Shown: positions 37,131 to 48,775 of the stretch, piece by piece
Layout: each line of letters opens with the position of its first letter
Position numbering within the stretch: position 1 is the stretch's first letter
Source of the DNA: an uncultured Tenacibaculum sp.
GTDB taxonomy: Bacteria; Bacteroidota; Bacteroidia; Flavobacteriales; Flavobacteriaceae
DNA: 64,000 bases
Direction: 5' to 3'
Assembly (NCBI RefSeq): GCF_947504135.1
Contig: NZ_CANNGG010000004.1
Location: 1 to 64,000, forward strand
The notes under the pieces: generated by a model
What the model was told of the DNA's origin: nothing
Database searches by the model: none
Seen by the model: the letters and a program-made list of their open reading frames with translations, nothing else
Made by a program: the position numbers and the translations under genes

Positions 37131-37165
37131 AAGCCTGTATCTAACTCTAGATACAGGCTTTTTTT
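37131..37165 (+). terminator. ilv attenuator terminator 2
   Basis: A perfect 13-bp stem (37131-37143 with 37148-37160), 4-nt loop and T tract. It lies 150 bp upstream of ilvE and would stop transcription unless leader 2 stalls. Confidence 0.9.
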
Positions 37166-37316
37166 ATTCCGTGAATATCATAAGATAAAAATATTAATTA
37201 ATTGATTTTTAATTTATTATGTTTTTAAAAGATAGGTTAGAAATCATTAAAATACTGAAAAGCAGAAACTAAAGTAAAAACCGAAAAATAATTTTGAACA
37301 ACAAAACAACTAAAAA

Positions 37317-38204
37317 ATGTATTACAACGAAGAAACAGTAATTTTTTACAACGGAGAATTTATCAAAGCCAAAGATGCAAGTGCGAACTTGTACAGCCAG
37401 AGTTTACACTACGGAAATGGAGTTTTCGAAGGTATCAGAGCTTATAATACACCCGAAGGAACTAAAATTTTTAAGTCATATGAGCATTACAAAAGGCTTA
37501 AGTATGGAGCAGAAGTCATGAATATTCAATTGGATTATTCTGAAGAACAACTTACGCAAATTACTTACGAATTGTTACAGCGTAATGGTTTAAAAGACGC
37601 ATACATCCGTCCGTTAGTCACTACAGGATCAGATATGAGTTTATTAACTTCTAAAGAGACGAATTCAGTAATACAATGTTGGGAGTGGGGTAAGTACATG
37701 GGCGATAAATTACTACGTGTAAAAACATCATCGTTTCAGCGCCCGAATCCGAAGTCATGTTTTGTTGAAGCTAAAGTAACGGGGCATTATGCTAATTCAA
37801 TACTATCGACTAATGAAGCTAAAAATAATGGATATGATGAAGCATTGTTGTTAGATATGAATGGAAATGTAGCAGAATGTTCTGGAGCGAATGTTTTTAT
37901 GGAGAAAGACGGAAAGTTATACACACCGCCAAGAGGTCACATTATGGCAGGAATTACTCGTGCTACGGTTATCGATTTATGTAAAGAAGAAGGAATCTTT
38001 GTTGAAGAAAAACACTTCACTTTAGAAGAATTAAAAAATTCAGATGCTTGTTTTTTTACAGGAACTGCAGCCGAAGTAGTTGGATTACAATCGTTAGACG
38101 ATTATCAATTTCCACTAGCGTGGGAAAAATCACACGGATACAAACTAATGAAATTATATAAAGACGAAGTATTAGGCTTACGTCAAACAAGCAAAGCAAG
38201 CTAA
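37317..38204 (+). CDS. ilvE: Branched-chain amino acid aminotransferase
   Basis: PLP class IV transaminase for the last step to Val, Ile and Leu. It has 295 residues, with [15 protein letters not shown] at the N-terminus, the PLP Lys in [11 protein letters not shown] and the loop ECSGANVF. It is the first gene after the tandem attenuators and lies one base before ilvD, so the whole ilvEDBNCA set can be governed by them. Confidence 0.95.
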   Translation: MYYNEETVIFYNGEFIKAKDASANLYSQSLHYGNGVFEGIRAYNTPEGTKIFKSYEHYKRLKYGAEVMNIQLDYSEEQLTQITYELLQRNGLKDAYIRPLVTTGSDMSLLTSKETNSVIQCWEWGKYMGDKLLRVKTSSFQRPNPKSCFVEAKVTGHYANSILSTNEAKNNGYDEALLLDMNGNVAECSGANVFMEKDGKLYTPPRGHIMAGITRATVIDLCKEEGIFVEEKHFTLEELKNSDACFFTGTAAEVVGLQSLDDYQFPLAWEKSHGYKLMKLYKDEVLGLRQTSKAS

Positions 38205-38205
38205 G

Positions 38206-39882
38206 ATGGAACTAAACAAATTTAGTAAACAAGTAACACAAGACGATACACAACCAGCAGCACAAGCTATGTTGCATGCCATAGGATTGTCAAAATCAGA
38301 CTTAGAAAAACCATTAATCGGAATTGCAAGTACAGGATATGAAGGAAATCCGTGTAATATGCATCTAAACGACTTAGCAAAATTGGTAAAAGAAGGAACT
38401 GAAAATGCCGATTTAGTAGGATTGATATTTAACACCATAGGTGTTTCTGATGGAATTTCTATGGGAACACCAGGAATGCGCTATTCTTTACCTTCTCGTG
38501 ATGTGATTGCCGACTCTATGGAAACGGTGGTACAAGCGATGTCATATGACGGATTGGTAACTGTAGTAGGGTGTGATAAGAACATGCCAGGAGCCTTAAT
38601 GGCAATGCTTCGCTTAAATCGTCCATCAGTTTTAATATACGGGGGAACTATTGTTTCAGGATGCCATGAAGGAAAAAAGTTAGATGTAGTATCTGCTTTT
38701 GAAGCATGGGGAGAGAAAGTTGCAGGAACGATTACTAAAAAAGAATATCAAAACGTGATAGAAAAAGCATGTCCAGGAGCAGGAGCTTGTGGAGGTATGT
38801 ACACTGCAAACACCATGGCATCAGCAATTGAAGCTTTGGGTATGAGTTTGCCTTACAATTCATCGAATCCTGCAATTAGCAACGACAAAGAACAAGAATG
38901 TGTCAAGGCAGGAGAAACATTACGTGTATTACTAGAGAAAGATATCAAACCATCAGATATCGTTACAAAAAAATCGTTGGAAAATGCAGTACGATTGGTA
39001 ACGGTTATGGGAGGCTCTACCAATGCTGTATTACACTTTTTAGCGATAGCCAAAGCAGCAGATGTGCAATTTACCTTGGAAGATTTTCAACGTATTTCTG
39101 ATGAAACTCCATTCTTAGCCGATTTAAAACCTAGTGGAAAATACTTGATGGAGGATGTACATAAAGTAGGCGGTACACCAGCAGTTTTAAAGTATTTACT
39201 AGAAAAAGGGTTGTTACATGGAGATTGTTTAACCGTAACAGGTAAAACTTTAGCTGAAAATTTAGCAACAGTTCCAAGTTTAACGGATGGGCAGGAAGTA
39301 ATTAAGCCAACAGAACAACCTATCAAAGCTACGGGGCATTTACGAATGCTCTACGGAAATTTAGCTAAAGAAGGCTCTGTAGCGAAAATAACAGGAAAGG
39401 AAGGATTGTATTTTTCAGGAAAAGCAAAAGTTTTTGAAGGTGAATACGAAGCTAATGACGGAATACGAGACGGAAAAGTTGAAAAAGGAGATGTGGTCGT
39501 AATTCGTTATGAAGGACCTAAAGGAGGTCCTGGGATGCCAGAAATGCTAAAGCCAACAGCTGCTATTATGGGAGCAGGGTTAGGTAAAGATGTTGCTCTA
39601 ATTACAGATGGTCGTTTCTCTGGAGGAACTCACGGATTTGTAGTAGGGCATATCACACCAGAAGCACAAGAAGGTGGAGTAATCGCTTTAGTAAAAGATG
39701 GAGATACCATAACCATCAATGCAGAAACGAACACGATTAATCTAGAAGTTTCAGAAGAAGAGTTAACTAAAAGAAAACAAGAATGGATAGCTCCACCTTT
39801 AAAAGTGAAAAGGGGAGTGCTATATAAATATGCAAGAACAGTAGCATCAGCATCTAACGGATGTGTAACCGACGAATTTTAA
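38206..39882 (+). CDS. ilvD: Dihydroxyacid dehydratase
   Basis: Fe-S dehydratase for Val and Ile synthesis, 558 residues. Cluster Cys are in [16 protein letters not shown] and [27 protein letters not shown] is intact. The following 160 bp before ilvB contain no recognised element. Confidence 0.96.
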   Translation: MELNKFSKQVTQDDTQPAAQAMLHAIGLSKSDLEKPLIGIASTGYEGNPCNMHLNDLAKLVKEGTENADLVGLIFNTIGVSDGISMGTPGMRYSLPSRDVIADSMETVVQAMSYDGLVTVVGCDKNMPGALMAMLRLNRPSVLIYGGTIVSGCHEGKKLDVVSAFEAWGEKVAGTITKKEYQNVIEKACPGAGACGGMYTANTMASAIEALGMSLPYNSSNPAISNDKEQECVKAGETLRVLLEKDIKPSDIVTKKSLENAVRLVTVMGGSTNAVLHFLAIAKAADVQFTLEDFQRISDETPFLADLKPSGKYLMEDVHKVGGTPAVLKYLLEKGLLHGDCLTVTGKTLAENLATVPSLTDGQEVIKPTEQPIKATGHLRMLYGNLAKEGSVAKITGKEGLYFSGKAKVFEGEYEANDGIRDGKVEKGDVVVIRYEGPKGGPGMPEMLKPTAAIMGAGLGKDVALITDGRFSGGTHGFVVGHITPEAQEGGVIALVKDGDTITINAETNTINLEVSEEELTKRKQEWIAPPLKVKRGVLYKYARTVASASNGCVTDEF

Positions 39883-40042
39883 TCACAGGGCGATAGCCAG
39901 AAGATAAATTTCTTGAGGCTTGCCTAAAGGTGTTTGATTTTTAGATAAAGACGAGAGAATTAAGATTCAAGACTACATATAGTAGCACTAAAAATTTAAT
40001 AAAAATAACTAAGCATATAGCTAAAAGCATAAAGCTGAGTTT

Positions 40043-41776
40043 ATGGAAACAAAAACGAAACAACAAACGGAATTAGAAACAACAGAGAGTGTAACTATTA
40101 CAGGTGCAGAAGCTGTAGTAAAATGTTTATTAGCAGAAGGAGTCGATTTATTGTATGGGTATCCAGGAGGAGCTATTATGCCTATATATGATGAGCTGTA
40201 TAAATATCAAGATAAATTACATCATGTATTGACACGTCACGAGCAAGGAGCAACTCATGCGGCACAAGGTTATGCGAGAGCTACTGGTAAAGTTGGTGTA
40301 GCCATGGCAACTTCGGGACCAGGGGCAACCAATTTAATCACAGGAATTGCTGATGCGCAGATAGATTCTACGCCAATGGTATGTATCACAGGGCAAGTAG
40401 GAGCACACTTATTAGGTTCTGATGCTTTTCAAGAAACAGATATCGTAGGTATTTCAACTCCAGTAACGAAGTGGAATTATCAGATAACCAAAGCAAGTGA
40501 GATCCCCGAAGTAATGGCAAAAGCATTTTACATCGCCCGTTCAGGAAGACCAGGACCTGTTTTGGTTGATATTACTAAAAATGCGCAGTTTGAAGAGTTT
40601 GATTTTGAATATAAAAAATGCACATCGGTACGAAGTTATCAGCCTGTTCCGAATATGAATATGCAAAGCGTTGAAGCAGCTGTTGAGTTGATTAATAACG
40701 CGGAAAGACCATTTATAGTTTGGGGACAAGGAGTAATACTAGGAGAAGCAGAAGAAGAATTTAAAGCTTTTATAGAGAAAGCAGGAATTCCATCGGCAAG
40801 TACGTTGTTAGGCTTATCGGCTTTACCAACCAAACACCCTTTACATGTTGGAATGGTAGGAATGCATGGTAATTACAGTCCGAATAAACTCACCAACGAG
40901 TGTGATGTATTAATAGCTGTTGGAATGCGTTTTGACGATCGCGTTACTGGGGATTTAAGCCGTTATGCGAAACAAGCTAAAGTAGTGCATTTTGAAATAG
41001 ATCCTGCGGAAGTTGACAAAAATGTAAAGACAGATGTAGCTGTTTTAGGAAATGTAAAAGAAACCTTAACGGTAGCACTTTCTCTTTTAGAAGAAAACTC
41101 ACACAAAGAATGGTTACAAGAATTTAGAAACCTTGATGCTATAGAGTTTGATAACGTGATAAAAAATGATTTGTTTCCAACGAAAGAAGGGTTAACAATG
41201 GGAGAGGTTATCAAGCAAATAAATGAAGCCTCAGAAGGAAAAGCCATTGTAGTTACTGATGTTGGACAACATCAAATGATAGCAAGTCGTTATGCAGAAT
41301 TCAATCAAACGAAAAGTAATATTACATCAGGTGGATTAGGAACTATGGGTTTTGCTTTACCTGCGGCAATTGGAGCTAAAATGGGAACTCCAGAGCGTGA
41401 GGTAGTTGCTGTAATTGGCGATGGTGGTTACCAGATGACCATACAAGAACTTGGAACGATTTTACAAACTAAAGCAGCTGTTAAAATAGTAGTATTAAAT
41501 AATGAGTTTTTAGGTATGGTACGCCAGTGGCAACAGCTGTTTTTTGATAAACGATACGCTTCTACCATAATGACAAATCCAGATTTTGTAGCAATTGCAA
41601 AAGGTTATCATCTAGCAGCTAACAGAGTAACTAAAAGAGAAGATTTAGCAAGGGCTGTACAAGAAATGATGGCAAGTAAAGAGGCTTATTTCTTAGAGGT
41701 TTGTGTAGAAAAGGAAGATAATGTATTTCCAATGATTCCAACAGGAGCGTCAGTATCTGATGTTCGATTAAAATAA
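40043..41776 (+). CDS. ilvB: Acetolactate synthase large subunit
   Basis: ThDP-dependent synthase that makes acetolactate and acetohydroxybutyrate. It has 577 residues: the Glu in TRHEQGATHAAQGYARA activates ThDP, GDGGYQMTIQEL...NN is the ThDP-Mg motif, and the FAD-domain segment is HGNYSPNKLTNECD. It lies six bases before its regulatory subunit. Confidence 0.96.
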   Translation: METKTKQQTELETTESVTITGAEAVVKCLLAEGVDLLYGYPGGAIMPIYDELYKYQDKLHHVLTRHEQGATHAAQGYARATGKVGVAMATSGPGATNLITGIADAQIDSTPMVCITGQVGAHLLGSDAFQETDIVGISTPVTKWNYQITKASEIPEVMAKAFYIARSGRPGPVLVDITKNAQFEEFDFEYKKCTSVRSYQPVPNMNMQSVEAAVELINNAERPFIVWGQGVILGEAEEEFKAFIEKAGIPSASTLLGLSALPTKHPLHVGMVGMHGNYSPNKLTNECDVLIAVGMRFDDRVTGDLSRYAKQAKVVHFEIDPAEVDKNVKTDVAVLGNVKETLTVALSLLEENSHKEWLQEFRNLDAIEFDNVIKNDLFPTKEGLTMGEVIKQINEASEGKAIVVTDVGQHQMIASRYAEFNQTKSNITSGGLGTMGFALPAAIGAKMGTPEREVVAVIGDGGYQMTIQELGTILQTKAAVKIVVLNNEFLGMVRQWQQLFFDKRYASTIMTNPDFVAIAKGYHLAANRVTKREDLARAVQEMMASKEAYFLEVCVEKEDNVFPMIPTGASVSDVRLK

Positions 41777-41782
41777 GAAAAT

Positions 41783-42310
41783 ATGAGTACAAAAAACACT
41801 TATACAATTTCAATATATACTGAAAATAATGTAGGGTTGTTAAATAGAATATCAGCAATATTTCAACGAAGACATATCAATATTGAGAGTATCAACAGCT
41901 CTTCTTCAGAAATTAAAAGTGTGTCGAGAATTACACTTTTGGTTAAGATTACTGAGGAACAAATGAAAAAAATAATTGGTCAAATAGAAAAGCAAGTAGA
42001 GGTAATCAAAGCTTTTTATCATACCGATGAAGAAACGATTTATCAAGAATCGTGTTTATTCAAACTAAGTACCGATTTGTTAACGGATAATGATGAAATT
42101 CAAACTATTATCAACCAAAGTAAATCAAGAGTCATCAATGTAAATAAAAACTTTTTTGTTTTGGAAAAATCAGGACGTAAAGAAGAAGTAGAAGAACTCT
42201 ATCATATATTAGATAAACATGGTATAAAGCAATTTGTTCGATCTGGTAGAATAGCTATTACAAAAGATGAAATGCCAGTATCAAAATTATTACAATTAAT
42301 AAAAGCATAA
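41783..42310 (+). CDS. ilvN: Acetolactate synthase small (regulatory) subunit
   Basis: 175 residues. The N-terminal ACT domain (TISIYTENNVGLLNRISAIF, RHINIESI) binds valine in this family and confers feedback inhibition. A second ACT-like domain follows. It pairs with IlvB directly upstream. Confidence 0.93.
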   Translation: MSTKNTYTISIYTENNVGLLNRISAIFQRRHINIESINSSSSEIKSVSRITLLVKITEEQMKKIIGQIEKQVEVIKAFYHTDEETIYQESCLFKLSTDLLTDNDEIQTIINQSKSRVINVNKNFFVLEKSGRKEEVEELYHILDKHGIKQFVRSGRIAITKDEMPVSKLLQLIKA

Positions 42311-42334
42311 ACAAACAACACAAATACAATAGAA

Positions 42335-43837
42335 ATGAAAAATTATTTCAACCAATTATCACTTAGAGAACAATTAGAACAGTTAGGAAAATGTAGATTC
42401 ATGAATGCAGAAGAGTTTTCAGAAGGAACAACAGCATTAGAAGATAAAAAAGTGGTAATTGTAGGGTGTGGTGCACAAGGATTGAACCAAGGATTAAACA
42501 TGCGTGATTCTGGTTTAGATGTTTCGTATGCTTTACGTGAAGCAGCCATTAAAGAGCAACGTCAGTCATTCAAAAACGCAACAGAAAATGGGTTTAAAGT
42601 AGGAACATACGAAGAATTAATTCCTATTGCTGATTTGGTATGTAATTTAACACCTGATAAACAACATACACAAGTGGTAAATGCGGTAATGCCATTAATG
42701 AAGTCAGGAGCGACTTTATCATATTCTCACGGATTTAATATTGTTGAAGAAGGAATGCAAGTCCGTAAGGATTTAACCGTAATTATGGTAGCGCCTAAGT
42801 GTCCAGGAACAGAAGTTAGAGAAGAATACTTGAGAGGGTTTGGTGTACCTACATTAATTGCGGTGCATCCAGAAAATGATCCTGAGAATAAAGGATTATC
42901 ACAAGCAAAAGCCTATGCATATGCAACAGGTGGGCATAAAGCAGGAGTGTTAGAATCATCGTTTGTTGCTGAGGTAAAATCAGACTTAATGGGTGAACAA
43001 ACCATCTTGTGTGGAGTGTTACAAACAGGATCAATTTTGTCTTTTAATAAAATGGTTGAAGAAGGAGTAGAGCCAGCGTACGCTTCTAAGTTAATTCAAT
43101 ACGGATGGGAAACGATTACAGAAGCATTAAAGCACGGAGGGATTACCAATATGATGGATCGTTTATCAAATCCTGCAAAAATTAAAGCTTACCAACTTTC
43201 TGAAGAATTGAAAGAAGTGTTAGCTCCGTTGTTTAATAAACACATGGATGATATCATGTCAGGACATTTTTCAAAAACCATGATGGAAGATTGGGCAAAA
43301 GATGATGTAAATCTATTAACATGGAGAGCAGCTACAGGAGAAACGCAATTTGAGAAAACAGCAGCTACTTCTGAAGAAATCTCAGAACAAGCCTATTTTG
43401 ATAAAGGAACTTTATTAGTTGCTTTTGTAAAAGCAGGAGTTGAGTTAGCTTTTGAAACGATGGTGAAATCAGGAATTATTTCGGCATCAGCATACTATGA
43501 ATCGTTACACGAATTACCATTAATAGCCAATACGGTAGCACGTAAGAAGTTGTTTGAAATGAATCGTATTATTTCTGATACTGCTGAATACGGATGCTAC
43601 TTATTTGACCATGCAGCAAAACCAATATTGATTGATTTTATGAAATCGATAAATACTGATGTTATTGGAAAAGAGTACAGTGCTACCAACGAAGTAGATA
43701 ATCTAGAATTAATTAAAGTGAATAGAGCAATTCGTAATCATCCTATTGAAAAAGTAGGAGCAGAATTGCGTGAAGCAATGACGGCTATGAAGGTAATAAA
43801 AACCAATGTAAGCAAAGAAGAACCCGTTTTAGCATAA
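42335..43837 (+). CDS. ilvC: Ketol-acid reductoisomerase (long class II form)
   Basis: NADPH- and Mg-dependent isomeroreductase, 500 residues. The Rossmann motif is [17 protein letters not shown] and the metal/substrate segments are [12 protein letters not shown] and [16 protein letters not shown]. It is the long form with a duplicated C-terminal knotted domain, as in enterobacteria, and not the 330-residue short form. Confidence 0.95.
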   Translation: MKNYFNQLSLREQLEQLGKCRFMNAEEFSEGTTALEDKKVVIVGCGAQGLNQGLNMRDSGLDVSYALREAAIKEQRQSFKNATENGFKVGTYEELIPIADLVCNLTPDKQHTQVVNAVMPLMKSGATLSYSHGFNIVEEGMQVRKDLTVIMVAPKCPGTEVREEYLRGFGVPTLIAVHPENDPENKGLSQAKAYAYATGGHKAGVLESSFVAEVKSDLMGEQTILCGVLQTGSILSFNKMVEEGVEPAYASKLIQYGWETITEALKHGGITNMMDRLSNPAKIKAYQLSEELKEVLAPLFNKHMDDIMSGHFSKTMMEDWAKDDVNLLTWRAATGETQFEKTAATSEEISEQAYFDKGTLLVAFVKAGVELAFETMVKSGIISASAYYESLHELPLIANTVARKKLFEMNRIISDTAEYGCYLFDHAAKPILIDFMKSINTDVIGKEYSATNEVDNLELIKVNRAIRNHPIEKVGAELREAMTAMKVIKTNVSKEEPVLA

Positions 43838-43841
43838 TCGT

Positions 43842-45107
43842 ATGGAAGTTCAAAAAGAAACCTATTTCCCTAAATTATCTGCAATACAACAAGCTGCTAC
43901 GACTTTACAAGAAGTCGTAGCAGTTACACCTTTGCAAGAAAATTTTAATTTATCCCAGCAATTCAATGCTACTATTTTATTAAAAAGAGAAGATTTACAA
44001 CAGGTCCGTTCCTATAAAATTAGAGGAGCTTATAATAAGATAAGTTCATTAACAGAAGAGGAACTAACTAATGGAATTGTGTGTGCTAGTGCAGGAAATC
44101 ATGCACAGGGAGTAGCCTTAGCATGTAGAAAAAAAGAAATCTATGGAACTATTTATATGCCTGCACCAACACCTAAACAAAAGGTAGAGCAGGTAAAAAT
44201 GTTCGGTGGTGATTTTGTGGATATTCGATTGATAGGAGATACATTTGATGACGCTTATAAAGCAGCAAAACTCTTATCGGATAGTTTACAAAAAACGTTT
44301 GTACATCCGTTTGATGATGAAAAAATTATTGAAGGACAAGCCACAGTTGGTTTAGAAGTTTTAGAACAATTTGAACAACCAATAGACTATGTTTTTGTAC
44401 CTGTTGGAGGAGGTGGATTGGCTTCTGGTTTATCAAGTGTTTTTAAGTTATTATCTCCAAAAACAAAAATTATAGGAGTAGAGCCAGCAGGAGCACCTTC
44501 TATGAAAAAATCGTTAGAAGCAAACAAAAATGTTGTGTTAGAGAACATCGATAAATTTGTTGATGGTGCAGCAGTACAACAAGTAGGAGCGTTGACCTAT
44601 AAAATTTGTAGAGACAACTTATCGAATATGATTACCGTTCCTGAAGGAAAAGTATGTAAAACTATCTTAGAAATGTATAACAAAGAAGCAATAGTGGTTG
44701 AGCCTGCTGGAGCTTTGACAATAAGTGCACTTGATTTTTACAAAGAAAAGTTGACAGGCAAAAATGTAGTGTGTGTTATAAGTGGAAGTAACAATGATAT
44801 TACTCGTACCGCCGAAATAAAAGAACGTGCATTACTGTATAGTAAATTGAAACACTATTTTATTGTTCGTTTTCCTCAGCGTTCAGGAGCTTTAAAAGAA
44901 TTTGTAGCTGAGGTATTGGGAGAGAATGACGATATTACTTTTTTTGAATATTCTAAAAAAACGAACAGAGAAAACGGTCCTGCTGCTGTTGGTATAGAAC
45001 TAGAGAAAAAAGAAGATTTACAACCGTTAATTCATCGGATGAAACAGCGAAATTTTTATGGTGAATACCTAAATGATAAACCTAATTTATTTGAGTTCTT
45101 GGTGTAA
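43842..45107 (+). CDS. ilvA: Threonine dehydratase (biosynthetic)
   Basis: Converts threonine to 2-oxobutyrate, the committed step to isoleucine. It has 421 residues. PLP Lys is in QVRSYKIRGAYNK, the glycine loop is VGGGGLASG, and one C-terminal ACT-like regulatory domain starts at about residue 335 (YFIVRFPQRSGALKEFV). It is the last gene of the ilv operon. Threonine would come from homoserine made by the fusion protein at 7056. Confidence 0.95.
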   Translation: MEVQKETYFPKLSAIQQAATTLQEVVAVTPLQENFNLSQQFNATILLKREDLQQVRSYKIRGAYNKISSLTEEELTNGIVCASAGNHAQGVALACRKKEIYGTIYMPAPTPKQKVEQVKMFGGDFVDIRLIGDTFDDAYKAAKLLSDSLQKTFVHPFDDEKIIEGQATVGLEVLEQFEQPIDYVFVPVGGGGLASGLSSVFKLLSPKTKIIGVEPAGAPSMKKSLEANKNVVLENIDKFVDGAAVQQVGALTYKICRDNLSNMITVPEGKVCKTILEMYNKEAIVVEPAGALTISALDFYKEKLTGKNVVCVISGSNNDITRTAEIKERALLYSKLKHYFIVRFPQRSGALKEFVAEVLGENDDITFFEYSKKTNRENGPAAVGIELEKKEDLQPLIHRMKQRNFYGEYLNDKPNLFEFLV

Positions 45108-45128
45108 AATAGATAAAACTGTCTAAGG

Positions 45129-45210
45129 TGTCATTTCGAACGAGGGACGAGGAGTAATCTTTCAAAAATGAGTAACAAACAAAAGACTTCTCCCTTTGGT
45201 TGAAATGACA
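45129..45210. repeat. Palindromic intergenic repeat (TGTCATTTCGA type)
   Basis: TGTCATTTCGAACGAGGGAC and, at the far end, CCTTTGGTTGAAATGACA are inverted ends like those at 30071-30162. It sits between convergent ilvA and the SEC-C gene, as a likely bidirectional transcript end. Confidence 0.8.
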
Positions 45211-45222
45211 TTTTTGACAGTC

Positions 45223-45588
45223 TTATTTTTGACCAAGATATACCCAATGGTCATTTTCTTTACAAAAAATAGAGTTTTCGTGAATCACATCGATACTACT
45301 ATTTTCCATAAAAAAAGCTTTAAACTCAACAGTGGTTTCTGTAGCGTGCAGCACATCTAGCTTTATCCAATTAACAGCTTTTGTCCAAGCTAAAACCTCT
45401 TTCTTTTCTCGCTTAGAAGGTCTGGTACTGCTGTGGTGACTTTTTTGTAGGTAATTAATATCTGCTAAAACAAAAGCACTATATCTTGAACGCATTAAAG
45501 CTTCAGCTGAGGTAGCTGAATGAATATTTTGATGTGCTTTTTGACAGCAATCACTGTATTTTTTATTAGGGTTACATGGACACTGCAT
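45223..45588 (-). CDS. YchJ-family SEC-C motif protein
   Basis: 121 residues of the UPF0225/YchJ family. The SEC-C zinc motif is at the N-terminus (CPCNPNKKYSDCC) and an NTF2-like domain follows (ALMRSRYSAFVLADINYL is the family signature). It is small and cytosolic with unknown molecular role. It forms a pair with the gene at 45595 (6 bp apart). Confidence 0.88.
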   Translation of the reverse strand: MQCPCNPNKKYSDCCQKAHQNIHSATSAEALMRSRYSAFVLADINYLQKSHHSSTRPSKREKKEVLAWTKAVNWIKLDVLHATETTVEFKAFFMENSSIDVIHENSIFCKENDHWVYLGQK

Positions 45589-45594
45589 ATTTAT

Positions 45595-45987
<393 letters not shown>

Positions 45988-46064
45988 TTAAATGGAGGTT
46001 AAAATTAGTTTAACATGATAATATTTCGTATATTTTCGAGTGTTTTATACTAGTTATCAATACT

Positions 46065-46967
46065 ATGGAGTTTATAGATTATTACAAAGTTCTAGGAATA
46101 GATAAAACAGCGACTGCTGCTGATATCAAAAAGGCCTACCGTAAACTAGCCAGAAAATACCATCCTGATACGAATCCGAATGATGAAGAAGCTAAAAAGA
46201 AGTTTCAGCAAATTAACGAAGCAAATGAAGTGTTGAGTAATCCTGAAAATCGTAAAAAGTACGATGAGTATGGAGAAAATTGGCAACATGCAGAAGCTTA
46301 TGAGGAAGCAAAAAAGCAACGAGGTTATCAAAGCGGATTTGGTAGTGGAGGCTCTTACCAACAATATTCATCTTCTGATTTTGATGGAACTGATTTTTCT
46401 GATTTCTTTAATTCTGCATTTGGTGGTGGTAGAAGTTCAGGAAGGAGGACAGCACAATTTAGAGGTCAGGATTTTAATGCTTCATTACAATTAAATTTAA
46501 GAGATGTTTATACTTCACAAAAACAAGTATTGACAGTAAATGGTAAAAAAATAAGAATAACCATTCCTGCTGGAGTAGAAAATGGACAAACAATTAAAAT
46601 AAAAGGACATGGAGGTGAGGGATTGAACGGAGGACCTAAAGGAGATTTATACATTACTTTTGAAATAGCTCCGGATATAAACTTTAAACGTGATGGTGCT
46701 GATTTGTACACAGAGCAAACTATTGATTTATACTCAGCAGTGTTAGGAGGAGAGGTGGTTATAAATACTTTTACAGATAAAGTAAAACTGAAGGTAAAAG
46801 AAGGAACTCAAAATGGAACGAAGGTTAGATTGAAAGGAAAAGGGTTTCCGAAGTATAAAAAAGAAGGTCAGTTTGGTGATTTATATGTTACTTATAAGGT
46901 GGATATTCCAACGAATTTGACAGATGAGCAACGAGATTTATTTACAAAACTTTCTAAATTAAAATAA
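46065..46967 (+). CDS. cbpA: Curved-DNA-binding J-domain protein (CbpA-like)
   Basis: A DnaJ-type co-chaperone of 300 residues. The J domain is residues 1-68 with HPDTNPN carrying the HPD motif that stimulates DnaK. A Gly/Phe/Ser-rich linker follows (about 85-125), then two C-terminal substrate-binding domains. The zinc-finger domain of true DnaJ is missing, which is the CbpA arrangement. One base separates it from the CbpM-like gene, supporting the assignment. Confidence 0.92.
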   Translation: MEFIDYYKVLGIDKTATAADIKKAYRKLARKYHPDTNPNDEEAKKKFQQINEANEVLSNPENRKKYDEYGENWQHAEAYEEAKKQRGYQSGFGSGGSYQQYSSSDFDGTDFSDFFNSAFGGGRSSGRRTAQFRGQDFNASLQLNLRDVYTSQKQVLTVNGKKIRITIPAGVENGQTIKIKGHGGEGLNGGPKGDLYITFEIAPDINFKRDGADLYTEQTIDLYSAVLGGEVVINTFTDKVKLKVKEGTQNGTKVRLKGKGFPKYKKEGQFGDLYVTYKVDIPTNLTDEQRDLFTKLSKLK

Positions 46968-46968
46968 G

Positions 46969-47259
46969 ATGAGCAACAAAGAACTAATAAGTATACAGAA
47001 AGTGATTGTTCATCATAATTTAGATGAACAATTTATAGAGAGTATTGAGTCTTTTCAATTAATAGAATTTGTGGTAAAAGACACAGATAAGTATGTGTAT
47101 GTAGAACAACTACCAACTTTAGAAAAAATTATTCGATTGTATTACGATTTAGAGGTGAATATGCAAGGGATTGATGTGATTAATAATATGTTGGATAGAA
47201 TGGATATGATGCGTAAAACCATTCAACAATTAGAAAACAAGCTTAAATTATATGAGTAA
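46969..47259 (+). CDS. cbpM: Chaperone modulator CbpM-like protein
   Basis: 96 residues, MerR-like N-terminal fold (LISIQKVIVHHNLDEQFIESI) and a C-terminal coiled-coil (VINNMLDRMDMMRKTIQQLENKL). CbpM binds the J domain of CbpA and blocks it. The assignment follows from both sequence and position directly behind cbpA. Confidence 0.85.
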   Translation: MSNKELISIQKVIVHHNLDEQFIESIESFQLIEFVVKDTDKYVYVEQLPTLEKIIRLYYDLEVNMQGIDVINNMLDRMDMMRKTIQQLENKLKLYE

Positions 47260-47348
47260 AATAGGGTTAGAAAACCTATTGATTAAAAACTCCAAACGAT
47301 ATCAATGATAAAACATATTCAGATAAAGTTTGGAAGTTTTTATTAGGC

Positions 47349-48455
47349 TTACTTATCTTCTACTATTTCATCACCACGATATGTATGATTTTTATCTTGG
47401 TATAATAAAGAGTGTTTTTTGTTTGAAGGACCAAAAGTAGCTACATCTGCTTCTTTTAATAATTTTCCGTAAGCAAATACATGGTTTTTGTCTTTTGAAT
47501 AATAAGAAGTTTCAAAAATACTGAACGTTTCAGGATCTGCACCTTCAATAACTTCCCCAAAATAAAACACATGATTTTTGTCTTTAGCGTAATGGAATTG
47601 GATGACATTAAAAGAAGAAACATCAGCATTTTCAATTTTAACTCCATCATAAATAACGTTACTGTCAAACAATAAGTATTTATCATCTAAAATGACTAAG
47701 TTATCAATGTTTTGGTAAGGAATTGACGTTAGAGAGTCTACCTTTTTACCGTTTTTATATTCTTGAAAGTCGTGAACTCCATTTTTATCAACAATATATC
47801 GATCATTTATTTTTTTACTTGTAGTAGGATCTATTGTTGTGGCAACTAATAATTCGTAGCTTTTTAGTAAATACACCTGATTTTTGTCTTTGGCAAAGCT
47901 TTTATTCAAAACTTTAAAAGAATCATAATCTACATTTACAGGAACGTAATTATAAAAGTAATGTTTGTCGTCTTTAGCCCAATCTTGATCAATTTTTTGA
48001 AATGTTTTAGGGTTGGCTTTAGCCACCTTCCACAAATGTTTTTTCTCTTGATTTATTTTATCAATTTCTTGTGGCATATAGTTTATAGCAATATATACAT
48101 GGTCTTTGTCAAAACAGGTGTAATCATCTTCATGTACATAAAAAGTAGCGACATCTACTTCATTATCTATAATGTTAGTTCTGAAGTATAAATGATTTTT
48201 GTCTTTTCCAAAATCTCGCCCTAAAACCTTAAAACTTTTAACATCGGCATTTAGATTGGTGTTTCCTAATGAAAACCAATTTCCCATAGGAGAATAACGA
48301 ATTTCTTTTTTTGATTTTGAGTAGTAATACGAATCAGAAATAGATTTATCAACAGGGCCAGCAAAAGGACTACAAGCTTGGGCAATAATTGCCATTATAA
48401 ACAAGAACAATTTTGCTATAGGGGAGTGTTTAGCTCGTGTAATTTTCTTTATCAT
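47349..48455 (-). CDS. DKNYY-domain lipoprotein
   Basis: From ATG 48455 the protein has 368 residues. It begins with a basic stretch and hydrophobic segment (IAKLFLFIMAIIAQAC) ending in a Cys that suits a lipobox, so it is probably a surface or periplasmic lipoprotein. The rest is made of repeated DKNHVYF-like units (FAKDKNQVYLL, YAKDKNHVFYFGEV, YSKDKNHVFAYGKLL), the DKNYY family pattern. Its function is unknown. An upstream in-frame ATG (48518) would add a non-signal-like extension. Confidence 0.8.
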   Translation of the reverse strand: MIKKITRAKHSPIAKLFLFIMAIIAQACSPFAGPVDKSISDSYYYSKSKKEIRYSPMGNWFSLGNTNLNADVKSFKVLGRDFGKDKNHLYFRTNIIDNEVDVATFYVHEDDYTCFDKDHVYIAINYMPQEIDKINQEKKHLWKVAKANPKTFQKIDQDWAKDDKHYFYNYVPVNVDYDSFKVLNKSFAKDKNQVYLLKSYELLVATTIDPTTSKKINDRYIVDKNGVHDFQEYKNGKKVDSLTSIPYQNIDNLVILDDKYLLFDSNVIYDGVKIENADVSSFNVIQFHYAKDKNHVFYFGEVIEGADPETFSIFETSYYSKDKNHVFAYGKLLKEADVATFGPSNKKHSLLYQDKNHTYRGDEIVEDK

Positions 48456-48775
48456 AAAATTCAAAATAAGTATAATTAGGGTTATTGATATATAAGAGTG
48501 TTGTGTAATTAAGTTCATTAAGCAACTTAGGATTTAGGACATACCATATCTTTCTAATTTTACATCAATTATTTTTGAGCACTCATACACAATTATCAAA
48601 AGAGTAAAAGGATATGATATTTTTACGATACTACTATATTTCTTAATTTAGGAAACAGATAAAAAAAGTAGTAGCAATTTTTAATTTTTTCATATTTAGC
48701 ACAAGCTAAAATACCATAAAATTAAAAACCGTACAATAGAGTGTTATTAAATATGTTATTAAGTGATACGATACA
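48456..48775. other. AT-rich intergenic region without recognised elements
   Basis: About 320 bp between the DKNYY gene and the SMI1/KNR4 gene. I see no gene, strong hairpin or repeat in it; it probably holds the promoter of the DKNYY gene. Confidence 0.5.
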
